A DNA stretch of 11,398 nucleotides from Christensenella sp. GTDB taxonomy: Bacteria; Bacillota; Clostridia; Christensenellales; Maliibacteriaceae. The notes under the pieces were generated by a model. The model saw only the letters and a program-made list of their open reading frames with translations. It did not search any database and was not told the origin of the DNA. The position numbers and the translations under genes are program-made. Below, piece after piece: positions 1 to 6,995 of this stretch (the first letter of the stretch is position 1; each line of letters starts with the position of its first letter). The DNA lies in the NCBI GenBank assembly GCA_019420085.1, contig JAHZHV010000230.1, forward strand, positions 1 through 11,398, written 5' to 3'.

Positions 1-814
1 CGTCGATAAAGACGATACAGGGCGCCTTTTCATTGGCCTGGCGGAACAGGTCGCGTACCTTTGCAGCGCCCATGCCCACGAACATTTCGACAAATTCAGA
101 ACCGGAAATGGAGAAAAACGGTACGTGCGCTTCCCCCGCGACGGCGCGTGCAAGCAGCGTTTTACCCGTGCCGGGAGGGCCAACAAGCAGCGCGCCCTTG
201 GGCAGCTTCGCGCCGATGTCGGCGTACTTTTTGGGATTGTGAAGGAAATCCACAATTTCATGCAATGCTTCTTTTGCTTCGTCCTGTCCGGCGACGTCGG
301 CAAACGTTTTGCCGGTTTCGGTTTCTGCATAGATCTTGGCGTTGGACTTGCCGAAACTCATGGCGTTGCCACCGCCCATGCGCTTGGCAAGGAAGCGGGA
401 CAGAAGCTGTCCGGCCACGATAAACAGCAGCAGCGGGAACACCCATGTCATAATGAAATTCAAAAGCGGAGAATTTTGCGTCGGAATCGTTGCCGAGAAT
501 TTTACGCCGGCATCTTCCAGGCGCTGCCGCAACCCGTCGTCGGGGAAAAGTCCTGTTTTATACAGGTATTCCTTGCCATCCTCGTTTTTGGCGGCAAAGA
601 CGATAAGCTCCTGATCCTCCTCGTAGGCAACTTCCGTGACGGTACCGTCGTCTACCATGGAGAGAAATGTATCATAGGTGACTTCTGTGACGCGGCGCTG
701 CATGAGTGACGGAAATAACAGTGCATTGAGCAGCATCATCACAAGCAGCACGATGACATAATAATAAATCAGTGGCTTTTTGGGCGATTTTTGCGAATTA
801 TCATCTTTAATCAT
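1..814 (-). CDS. ftsH: FtsH ATP-dependent zinc metalloprotease, N-terminal part (cut by window edge)
   Basis: Membrane-anchored AAA+ protease that unfolds and degrades membrane and short-lived cytosolic proteins. The minus strand reads open from ATG at 814-812 to the window edge, giving 271 codons. The short N-terminus is followed by a membrane segment at about residues 15-36, an extracytoplasmic domain to about 116, and a second membrane segment at about 117-136. The AAA domain then starts with the FADVAG motif. Walker A GPPGTGKT lies at residues 212-219, and the fragment ends in the Walker B motif at CIVFID. The second region of homology and the HEXXH protease site would lie outside the window. 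The start is supported by GAGAGG eight bases upstream. It points away from the ABC operon and appears functionally unrelated to it. Recognition is secure; symbol by family. Confidence 0.95.
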   Translation of the reverse strand, partial: MIKDDNSQKSPKKPLIYYYVIVLLVMMLLNALLFPSLMQRRVTEVTYDTFLSMVDDGTVTEVAYEEDQELIVFAAKNEDGKEYLYKTGLFPDDGLRQRLEDAGVKFSATIPTQNSPLLNFIMTWVFPLLLFIVAGQLLSRFLAKRMGGGNAMSFGKSNAKIYAETETGKTFADVAGQDEAKEALHEIVDFLHNPKKYADIGAKLPKGALLVGPPGTGKTLLARAVAGEAHVPFFSISGSEFVEMFVGMGAAKVRDLFRQANEKAPCIVFID

Positions 815-861
815 GTGTCAAACCTCTCTTTCATTTGATCGATTGACAACCCGTACGAACG

Positions 862-900
862 GGATAATATTATCCTAACAAAAAACAATGGAAAAAGCAA
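862..900 (-). promoter_or_regulatory. Possible ftsH promoter region with a 14-base palindrome
   Basis: On the minus strand, TTGCTT (900-895) and TAGGAT (877-872) are 17 bases apart. An alternative -10, TATTAT, sits at 869-864. These lie 50-85 bases upstream of the ftsH start. The perfect palindrome GGATAATATTATCC (862-875) overlaps both -10 candidates and could be an operator. A TTGACA with TAATAT 16 bases later (843-870) reads in the opposite direction over the same bases. None of these matches is strong enough to choose between them. Confidence 0.35.
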
Positions 901-1060
901 TTATTATAATATAATTATGTAAATTGGAACGTAAATTGTCGACGGCCTGTATTATGGACGAATCGTGCCGACGCGGCGCAAATCCTTTGGCGGCATCAGC
1001 TGTATTGGCGCAATGGTTTTATTCTAACGAAAGCAGCGCGCATGGGAGGCGGTGCAATGG

Positions 1061-1089
1061 TTGACAAGCCCGCTGCCGATCGATATACT
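1061..1089 (+). promoter_or_regulatory. Strong sigma-A-type promoter for the ABC operon
   Basis: A perfect -35 TTGACA at 1061-1066 is followed after exactly 17 bases by TATACT at 1084-1089, which is five of six matches to TATAAT. Transcription would begin near 1096, leaving a leader of about 215 bases before the first gene. It is the best promoter match I found in the window and is correctly placed for the six-gene operon. Confidence 0.7.
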
Positions 1090-1161
1090 GAAAAGCAGAG
1101 GGATTTCAAGAAGGAATCTTTTTGGCGGATTTTGAAAAATCTGCACGTGCGGTATGACGTT

Positions 1162-1188
1162 TTGACAGGCGGCATGCCAAATTATACG
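1162..1188 (+). promoter_or_regulatory. Possible second tandem promoter
   Basis: A second perfect TTGACA at 1162-1167, 101 bases after the first, is followed by TATACG at 1183-1188 after a short 15-base spacer. The spacer holds the palindrome GGCATGCC (1171-1178), which could be a regulator site. The suboptimal spacing makes this weaker than the upstream promoter. Confidence 0.35.
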
Positions 1189-1312
1189 ACAGACATGCGA
1201 AAGAGTACTTGCCACGAAGGCAGACGGTTTTTGTATCAGGGAGCAGGAACCGGTTGCTTTTGTGGCACTTTTTTTGCGAAAAAAAATGCGAACGGGAGGA
1301 TATGGTTATCTG

Positions 1313-2053
1313 ATGGAAGGTCTTCGAATGCTTCTTTTGGGCGCGTACAGCATGGAGGTTGTCGAGTGCGGCGGCGCGCTGTTAAAAAATGCGCTTGCCG
1401 GCGGCGTTTCACATGCGGTGATCGCATTTGCCGGGGAGGCAATGCAGCAGGACTTGCGCCGTTCGGCGCAGATTCTGCATACGTCGGTGGAATTTTTGCA
1501 TATGGACGCAGGATGCGTGACGGCTTCTTACGAAGAAAAGCTGGAATTGATTCGCTGTATCCGAAATTTTTGTCCGGATATCATCATCACACAGGATACG
1601 CAGCATTCCATCAGCGATCTTGACCCGGGCAGGCGTCCGTTTATGACGATGGTGCTGGAAGCGATTGCGCTTTCCACGCGCGCCTATGCGCTGGAGGAAG
1701 CACCAATGCCGCGGCCGATGCCGCATGCGACGCTGTACTACATGACGCCCAGCGCCCCCAACTGCGTCGTGGACATCTCTGACGTCTGGGAAAGCAAGTG
1801 CGCGGCAATGGATGCACTGCATGCGCAGCTGGTTCACTTCGGCGATTGTGCGCCGCAGGATGCAGCCGGTGCGCGGCTGCTTGTGCCGGATTGGGATGCG
1901 CTGCCCGATGCGCTCAGCCGCGGAACGGCGCGCAAGCGCGCGATGGACGAGGCATTTTACCGCTATCCTTACGCGACGGGGCACTGCCGCGCGGTGTATG
2001 CGGAACCGTATCGGCGCGAGGGTGACTTTGTGCTGGACATGCTGATGCGCTGA
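1313..2053 (+). CDS. PIG-L/LmbE-family protein, probably without deacetylase activity
   Basis: PIG-L/LmbE proteins are zinc-dependent enzymes that remove acetyl groups from N-acetylglucosamine-containing compounds. This 246-residue protein shows the family pattern: an N-terminal strand leading to GAYSMEVVECGG (residues 10-21), PDIIITQD (88-95), VDISDVWESK with a following LHAQ, and a C-terminal AEPYR. The usual AHPDDE motif reads AYSMEV, and the usual second His motif reads SDLDPGRR (101-108). The zinc-binding His and Asp residues are therefore replaced, which suggests a pseudoenzyme or a changed chemistry. It is first in the ABC operon, 33 bases before the binding-protein gene. The start is uncertain. 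ATG 1313 has GGGAGG 13 bases upstream; ATG 1328 has GGAAGG seven bases upstream and would shorten the protein by five residues; GTG 1262 is unlikely. Confidence 0.75.
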   Translation: MEGLRMLLLGAYSMEVVECGGALLKNALAGGVSHAVIAFAGEAMQQDLRRSAQILHTSVEFLHMDAGCVTASYEEKLELIRCIRNFCPDIIITQDTQHSISDLDPGRRPFMTMVLEAIALSTRAYALEEAPMPRPMPHATLYYMTPSAPNCVVDISDVWESKCAAMDALHAQLVHFGDCAPQDAAGARLLVPDWDALPDALSRGTARKRAMDEAFYRYPYATGHCRAVYAEPYRREGDFVLDMLMR

Positions 2054-2086
2054 AACCAATACGGCGCGGAAAGGAAACACACTGCA

Positions 2087-3700
2087 ATGAAAAGAAACCG
2101 TTGGAAAGTTTGCGCGGCAGTTTGTCTGACTGTTTTGATGCTCCTTGGCGCGGGCTGTGCGCAAAAAGAGGAGACGGCGCAGGGAAAGACGCTGACGATT
2201 GCCATTACGAATGACGAGAACAGCCTGACGCCGTTTACCTACGTCAGTGCGACGGGAACGGTTGTCAACCGGCTGATTTACGATACGCTTTTTATAACGG
2301 ATCTTGAAAACAATGTCGTGCCGTGGATGGTGCAGGATGATTACGAAGTGGACGATACCGGCACGACCTACACCGTAACGCTGCTGGACGGGCAGTTTTT
2401 TCATGACGGTACGCCGGTGACGGCGCAGGACGTCGTCTTTTCCTTTACCTATCCGGCGACGCAGAACGTCTCCTCGCAGCGCAGAATCTGCGAACAGATC
2501 GCACGCGTCGAGGCGGTGGACGAAAAGACGGTAACGTTTGTGCTGAAAAACCCGGACGTTAATTTCCTGCGCAGCGGGCTTGCCTCCATGCGCATCATTT
2601 CCAAAGCGCAGTATGAGAATGTGCAGGATGCAACCTCTTTGCACGAGACGATGGGCAGCGGCATGTACCGCCTGAAGGAATACAGCACGGGGCAGTACTA
2701 TGTGCTGGAGGCGGTGGACAATTATTTTAAGGGCGATGTGATGGTCGATACGATTAACATGCCGATCATGCGCGACGCCACGGCCGTGCAGACGGCGCTT
2801 TTGTCCGGACAGATTGCGGCGGCGACAAGCAGCATCGGTGCGGAAATGCTGGAGACGTTTGACAAAGCACAGGATTTGTCGGTATTTGCCAACGCCGGTT
2901 ATGCGCCGATGATGCTGAATATCAACAACGACGCGCCGATCCTGTGCGATACCGCCGTGCGCGACGCATTGACGTACGCCATTGACGTTTCGGGCATCAT
3001 GCAAACGCTCTACGGGACTTATGCAACCGTCGGCACGCGCGGCATTGTGCGGCCGGACATGCCGTATGCCGTGGAGGGCCTTTCGTATGTGTTTGACCCA
3101 GACAGGGCGGATCAGATGCTGGATGCGGCAGGATATGACGCGCGGGATACGGACGGCGTGCGTCTTGCGCCGGATGGGACGCGGTGCAGCTTTGAACTGC
3201 TCGTGTATTCGGGCAATACCGCACGGATTCGTGCGGCGGAGCTGATTGCGGGACAGCTTGCGGACGTGGGCATTGAAATCAAGGTCTCCGTCATGGAAAT
3301 GGATACGGTTGACGCCTATGTCTGGCCGGATTTCGAGGTGTCCCAGGGACGTGATTACGACCTTGCCATGTGGGGCTGGGGGTCGAGCATGGACCCGGCA
3401 TTTCTGGTATACCTGTTTGCCAGCGATTATGACATCGGCACCTATAACGTATGCGGATACAAAAACGATGCGGTGGATGCCATTGTGACGCAGCAGTTCT
3501 TGACGGCGACGACGCAGGAGACGCTGTATGCGGCGCTTGCGGATATCCAGCATGAAGCGGCATCGGATCCGGGACTGATCTGTTTTGGCTATGCCGACGC
3601 GCTTCAGGTGTGCAATACGGCGCAGTACGATGGATTTTGTGCCGGAAAGGGTGCAAATGTTGTCAATGTCTACAGTTTTTTGAATCTGGAAACGGAGTAA
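2087..3700 (+). CDS. Family-5 ABC transporter solute-binding lipoprotein (DppA/OppA/NikA type)
   Basis: Extracytoplasmic binding protein of a peptide/nickel-family importer, anchored to the outer face of the membrane by lipid. It has 537 residues, a usual size for the family. The signal peptide has positive residues (KRNRWK), a hydrophobic stretch, and a lipobox LGAGC with the acylated Cys at residue 24. The family-5 signature HDGTPVTAQDVVFSF is intact at about residues 105-119. The YDLAMWGWGSSMDP stretch in the second lobe is also typical. An AAGGAA site lies just upstream of ATG 2087. Substrate cannot be told from sequence: peptides, opines, glutathione-like compounds and metal chelates are all carried by this family. 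The permease gene follows after nine bases. Confidence 0.92.
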   Translation: MKRNRWKVCAAVCLTVLMLLGAGCAQKEETAQGKTLTIAITNDENSLTPFTYVSATGTVVNRLIYDTLFITDLENNVVPWMVQDDYEVDDTGTTYTVTLLDGQFFHDGTPVTAQDVVFSFTYPATQNVSSQRRICEQIARVEAVDEKTVTFVLKNPDVNFLRSGLASMRIISKAQYENVQDATSLHETMGSGMYRLKEYSTGQYYVLEAVDNYFKGDVMVDTINMPIMRDATAVQTALLSGQIAAATSSIGAEMLETFDKAQDLSVFANAGYAPMMLNINNDAPILCDTAVRDALTYAIDVSGIMQTLYGTYATVGTRGIVRPDMPYAVEGLSYVFDPDRADQMLDAAGYDARDTDGVRLAPDGTRCSFELLVYSGNTARIRAAELIAGQLADVGIEIKVSVMEMDTVDAYVWPDFEVSQGRDYDLAMWGWGSSMDPAFLVYLFASDYDIGTYNVCGYKNDAVDAIVTQQFLTATTQETLYAALADIQHEAASDPGLICFGYADALQVCNTAQYDGFCAGKGANVVNVYSFLNLETE

Positions 3701-3709
3701 GATCGATCT

Positions 3710-4696
3710 ATGAGGCAGGCGACGCTGCGCAATCGCGCGATTCATTATCTTCTGATCCTTGCCGTTGTGGTCGTGATGAACTTCCTGATTCCGCGCATGT
3801 TGCCCGGATCGCCCGTGCGCACGCTGATCGGGGAGGACGCAGGAAGCATGACGGCGGAACAGAAGATGGGCATTTTGCAGGCTTATCATCTGACGGAACC
3901 GCTTTTTGTGCAGTTTCTGTTCTATCTGCGCGATCTTTTTACCGGTAACTGGGGCGTTTCCTACTCCAAACGTCTGCCGATTGCGCAGCTGTTGTTTCCG
4001 GCGGCAGGGTGGACGCTGCTGCTGTCCGGGGTGACGATGGTGCTCTCCGCCTTTTTTGGCTGCCTTTTGGGGGCGTGGTCGGCGCGGCGCGGCGCCAAAC
4101 GGCGTGGAATCGGTACGGCGCTGTTTACAGCGGTATGTGACGCGATTCCCACGTTCTGGATTGCCGTATTGCTGCTTGCGGTATTCAGCGCAAAACTCGG
4201 CTGGTTCCCTGCTTACGGGGCGTATGATATGTGGAGCGGCGCGACCGGCTGGGCGCGTGTTGCGGATGTGGTGTATCATATGGTGCTGCCGGTTGCGGCG
4301 CTTGTTCTGACCTCTTTAATGCCGTATTTTTCCACGGCGCGCTTTGGCGTTCTGCAAACACAGACGCAAAACTATGTCCATATGGCATGCACGCGGGGCG
4401 TGCCGCGCGGGCGGGTGCGGACGCATTACATCCTGCGCAACGGACTGGTCGGCGTTTTTACCATGTTGATGATGGATATCGGATATCTGCTCAGCGGTTC
4501 GGTTCTGGTGGAGACCGTTTTTTCCTATCCCGGACTTGGCGTGCTGATGCGCGATGCGGTTGCTGCGCGCGACTATCCGCTGATCCAGTATACGTTTTTA
4601 ATCTCATCCGTTTTGACCGTTGCGGCGCTGTTTGCGGCAGACGTCTGTTACCGGAAAATTGATCCATCGATGGGCGGGGAGGATGAACATGCGTAA
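3710..4696 (+). CDS. ABC transporter permease, DppB/OppB/NikB type
   Basis: First of two membrane subunits forming the channel of the importer. The 328-residue protein begins with a membrane segment at about residues 11-28, then has the extracytoplasmic loop typical of this subunit type with NFLIPRMLPGSPVR at its start. About five more membrane segments follow. The cytoplasmic EAA loop that contacts the ATPases is visible as YVHMACTRGVPRGRVRTH, followed by ILRNG. The conserved YPGLGVLMRDAV appears near the end. CGGAG, at the stop codon of the binding-protein gene, serves as ribosome site. The last eight bases overlap the next gene. Confidence 0.93.
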   Translation: MRQATLRNRAIHYLLILAVVVVMNFLIPRMLPGSPVRTLIGEDAGSMTAEQKMGILQAYHLTEPLFVQFLFYLRDLFTGNWGVSYSKRLPIAQLLFPAAGWTLLLSGVTMVLSAFFGCLLGAWSARRGAKRRGIGTALFTAVCDAIPTFWIAVLLLAVFSAKLGWFPAYGAYDMWSGATGWARVADVVYHMVLPVAALVLTSLMPYFSTARFGVLQTQTQNYVHMACTRGVPRGRVRTHYILRNGLVGVFTMLMMDIGYLLSGSVLVETVFSYPGLGVLMRDAVAARDYPLIQYTFLISSVLTVAALFAADVCYRKIDPSMGGEDEHA

Positions 4697-5504
4697 CGGC
4701 GTTTTCAAAATAACGGGAGGGATAATTCTTGCTCTGATGCTTGCCGTCGCGCTGTTTGCGCCGCTTCTTGCACCGTACGATCCCTACGAACAGACGGGTC
4801 GGTCCTTTGAAAAGCCGGGACGGGCGCATTTGCTTGGGACAAACGACGTCGGACAGGATATTTTCGGTGAACTTGTATACGGTACGCGCATTTCGCTTGC
4901 CGTCGGCGTATTATCGGCAGCCATTTCGCTTGCCGTCGGTACGACGGTGGGCCTTTTAAGCGGCTGGTACGGCGGTGCGGTCGATCGGTGGCTTTCCAAA
5001 GTCACAACATTTTTTATGACCATTCCGTTTCTGCCCGCCGTGATTGTCCTGTCTGCCTTTGCGGGCGGCGGGGTGTGGAGCATGTCCGCCATTTTGGGCC
5101 TTTTATCCTGGACGGGCACCGCGCGCGTGCTGCGCGGCAGCACCATGCGCCTGAAAAACAGCGGATATATCCGGGTTGCCCGCGCTATGGGCGCCGGCGA
5201 TGCGTATCTTTTGACGCGGCATGTGCTGCGCCAGCTGCTGCCGCTTTTGGGATATCGCGCCGTGACGCGCGTGAAGTCCGGCATTCTGGCGGAATCGACG
5301 ATGAGCTTTCTCGGCCTTGGCAACCCGCTTGCCAAAAGCTGGGGGTCCATGATCTACTATGCGCAGGCCAAAAATGCGCTTTTAACCGGCGCATGGGTCT
5401 GGTGGATCGTGCCGCCCGGCCTGTGCATCTGCGCAGTCAGTCTTGCGCTGATGCTGCTTGCATGCGCAATGGAGCAGGAAAACAGGGAGGCGATGCAGGC
5501 ATGA
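4689..5504 (+). CDS. ABC transporter permease, DppC/OppC/NikC type
   Basis: Second membrane subunit of the importer, 271 residues. An N-terminal membrane segment leads to the family motif APYDPYEQ, then HLLGTNDVGQDIFGELVYGT, the conserved GTD-GRD-like box, slightly changed. Further membrane segments follow. The EAA loop reads YIRVARAMGAGDAYLLTRHV, followed by SMSFLGLGNP-like sequence (TMSFLGLG). I choose ATG 4689 because GGGGAGG (4676-4682) lies six bases before it. ATG 4683 directly abuts the ribosome site, and the longer open frame starting at 4620 lies inside the preceding gene. The start overlaps the end of the first permease gene by eight bases. Confidence 0.93.
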   Translation: MRNGVFKITGGIILALMLAVALFAPLLAPYDPYEQTGRSFEKPGRAHLLGTNDVGQDIFGELVYGTRISLAVGVLSAAISLAVGTTVGLLSGWYGGAVDRWLSKVTTFFMTIPFLPAVIVLSAFAGGGVWSMSAILGLLSWTGTARVLRGSTMRLKNSGYIRVARAMGAGDAYLLTRHVLRQLLPLLGYRAVTRVKSGILAESTMSFLGLGNPLAKSWGSMIYYAQAKNALLTGAWVWWIVPPGLCICAVSLALMLLACAMEQENREAMQA

Positions 5505-6184
5505 GCGATGTGCTTCTTTGTGCGCGACGGCTGACGATTCACTATGCGGGCAATCCGGAACCTGTCGTGCGTGATTTTTCTTTTGAACTGCAGCGCGGGC
5601 AGGTGCTGTGCCTTGCGGGGCGCTCCGGTGCGGGAAAGACGACGGTTACGGCGGCGATTATGGGCATGCTTGACCGAATCGGTGCAAAGGCGCAGGGCCA
5701 GCTGCTGTATGACGGACGGGATCTTCTTACCATGTCTGCGCAGGAATACGCCTCCGTTCGCTGGCGGGAAATTGCGCTGGTACCGCAAAGCTCGATGAAC
5801 AGCTTTAATCCCGTCGATACGATTGGACAGTGCCTGGATGAAATGCTGCGTCTGCAGGACCGGCATATGAAGCGTGAACAGATGCAGCGGCGAAAGGAAG
5901 AATTGCTTTGTGCCGTACAGCTGGAGCGCGATGTGCTGGGCTGCTATGCGCATGAATTAAGCGGCGGCATGAAACAGCGCGCCGCGATTGCACTGGCGCT
6001 GGTATATACGCCGCGGCTGCTGATTCTGGATGAGGCGACAACCGGATTGGACAGCAAGGTACAGGCGGATGTACTGGGTACCATTTTACAAATTCAAAGG
6101 AAACATCAAATGTCGATTTTGTTTATCAGTCACGATGCGGCGCTTGGACGCGTCTTTGCCGACGCGCAGGTGAATTTGCCATGA
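5501..6184 (+). CDS. ABC transporter ATPase, DppD/NikD type, very short
   Basis: ATP-hydrolysing subunit of the importer. It has 227 residues, against roughly 320-335 for DppD/OppD and about 254 for NikD. All motor motifs are present: Walker A GRSGAGKT (40-47), Q-loop VPQSSMNSFNP, signature LSGGMKQR (153-160), Walker B LLILDE ending at D177-E178, and the switch His 211 in FISHD. The protein ends 16 residues after that His. It lacks the last part of the usual nucleotide-binding domain and the C-terminal peptide-transporter extension. The ATGA start overlaps the permease stop, with GGGAGG ten bases upstream. The TGA stop sits inside the start of the next ATPase gene, so the short end looks native rather than a recent break. 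Confidence 0.9.
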   Translation: MSDVLLCARRLTIHYAGNPEPVVRDFSFELQRGQVLCLAGRSGAGKTTVTAAIMGMLDRIGAKAQGQLLYDGRDLLTMSAQEYASVRWREIALVPQSSMNSFNPVDTIGQCLDEMLRLQDRHMKREQMQRRKEELLCAVQLERDVLGCYAHELSGGMKQRAAIALALVYTPRLLILDEATTGLDSKVQADVLGTILQIQRKHQMSILFISHDAALGRVFADAQVNLP

Positions 6185-6945
6185 GCTGTGTCAGCGTACA
6201 GAATATAAGTAAGACGTTTCTTCGGCGCACTCATCAGGGCTGCGTTGCAATTCGGGCGCTGGATCAGGTATCCTTTACGCTGCATGCGGGACAATCCGTT
6301 GCGGTTTTGGGACCCAGCGGCTGCGGGAAGACGACGCTTTTGCATGTGCTTGCCGGGCTGGTCCGGCCGGATCAGGGAACGGTGCATACGCATGCGCCGC
6401 TTGGTTTCGTTGCGCAGGATCCCTATGCGAGCCTGTGTCCGGCGTGGAACGTGGCGCGGATCATCGGCGAGCCGCTTGTGTTTACCAAAACACATTTGTC
6501 GCCGAAGCAGAAGGCGCAGCGCGTGGAGCAGATGATGGACTTTGTCCATTTGCCGTATGATCGGTATGCCGCGCGGATGCCGGCCCAGTTAAGCGGCGGG
6601 GAACGTCAGCGCGTGGCGATTGCGCGGGCGCTGATTGTGCCGCCGCGAGTGCTGCTTTTGGATGAGCCGACGAGTATGCTTGACGCACAGGTCAAACAAA
6701 GCGTTGCCAAAGTGATCCGCCGCGTTGCCGATACGCATCAAACCGCATTTTTGATGGTAACGCACGACGTGGCGCTTGCCGCGCAGATCTGCGACCGCAT
6801 CCTTGTTATGGACAGCGGACGCATTGTGGAGGACGCGCCGGCGCAGCAGCTGATGCGTGCGCCGCATAGCGCCATGGCGCGCGACCTGGTGCGTATCAGC
6901 ACAGATCTGAAGGGGTATTGGGCACAAAAATACGGTATTGTGTAG
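6181..6945 (+). CDS. ABC transporter ATPase, DppF/NikE type
   Basis: Second ATPase subunit, pairing with the preceding one to drive import. It has 254 residues, close to NikE length and well below the 320 or so of DppF. Walker A GPSGCGKT is at 44-51, FVAQDPYASL supplies the Q-loop, LSGGERQR starts at 137, Walker B ends at D161-E162, and the switch His is 195. The C-terminus has the usual ILVMDSGRIVEDAP and continues to a short tail. It starts four bases inside the upstream gene (ATGA) with AGGTGA seven bases before. It is the last gene of the operon, and a terminator hairpin begins nine bases after the stop. Confidence 0.93.
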   Translation: MSCVSVQNISKTFLRRTHQGCVAIRALDQVSFTLHAGQSVAVLGPSGCGKTTLLHVLAGLVRPDQGTVHTHAPLGFVAQDPYASLCPAWNVARIIGEPLVFTKTHLSPKQKAQRVEQMMDFVHLPYDRYAARMPAQLSGGERQRVAIARALIVPPRVLLLDEPTSMLDAQVKQSVAKVIRRVADTHQTAFLMVTHDVALAAQICDRILVMDSGRIVEDAPAQQLMRAPHSAMARDLVRISTDLKGYWAQKYGIV

Positions 6946-6951
6946 CGCAAC

Positions 6952-6990
6952 AAAAAAGCGCGGATAAAGCAAAGCTTTATCCGCGCTTTT
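6952..6990. terminator. Bidirectional intrinsic terminator
   Basis: The arms 6954-6970 and 6974-6990 are perfectly complementary over 17 base pairs around an AAA loop. The GC-rich core is GCGCGG / CCGCGC. A-run and T-run sequences form the outer ends, so each strand reads out with U residues. It lies between two convergent stop codons (6945 and 6996) and can end transcripts from both sides. Confidence 0.9.
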
Positions 6991-6995
6991 CTCAT

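Larger units (their letters stand above)
815..1312. other. Intergenic region between ftsH and the ABC operon
   Basis: About 500 bases with no convincing gene. The part next to ftsH is AT-rich (roughly 862-925) and holds a 14-base palindrome at 862-875 and a 16-base sequence at 878-893 that recurs at 8413-8428. The part next to the operon holds two TTGACA hexamers at 1061 and 1162 with plausible -10 partners, and an A/T hairpin at 1265-1289. An open frame beginning at ATG 1057 has a good Shine-Dalgarno sequence but overlaps the best promoter and runs out of frame into the next gene, so it is not called as a gene. Confidence 0.7.

Noticed and set aside
1409..4279. A 956-codon open frame on the minus strand, the longest in the window
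   Set aside because: It lies antisense to the PIG-L, binding-protein and permease genes, is very rich in Arg and His, shows no domain I recognise, and is the kind of frame that codon bias in GC-rich genes creates.
6120..6184. A frameshift explaining the short first ATPase
   Set aside because: The downstream ATPase has its own full N-terminus and a normal ATGA overlap, leaving no room for a missing tail in another frame.
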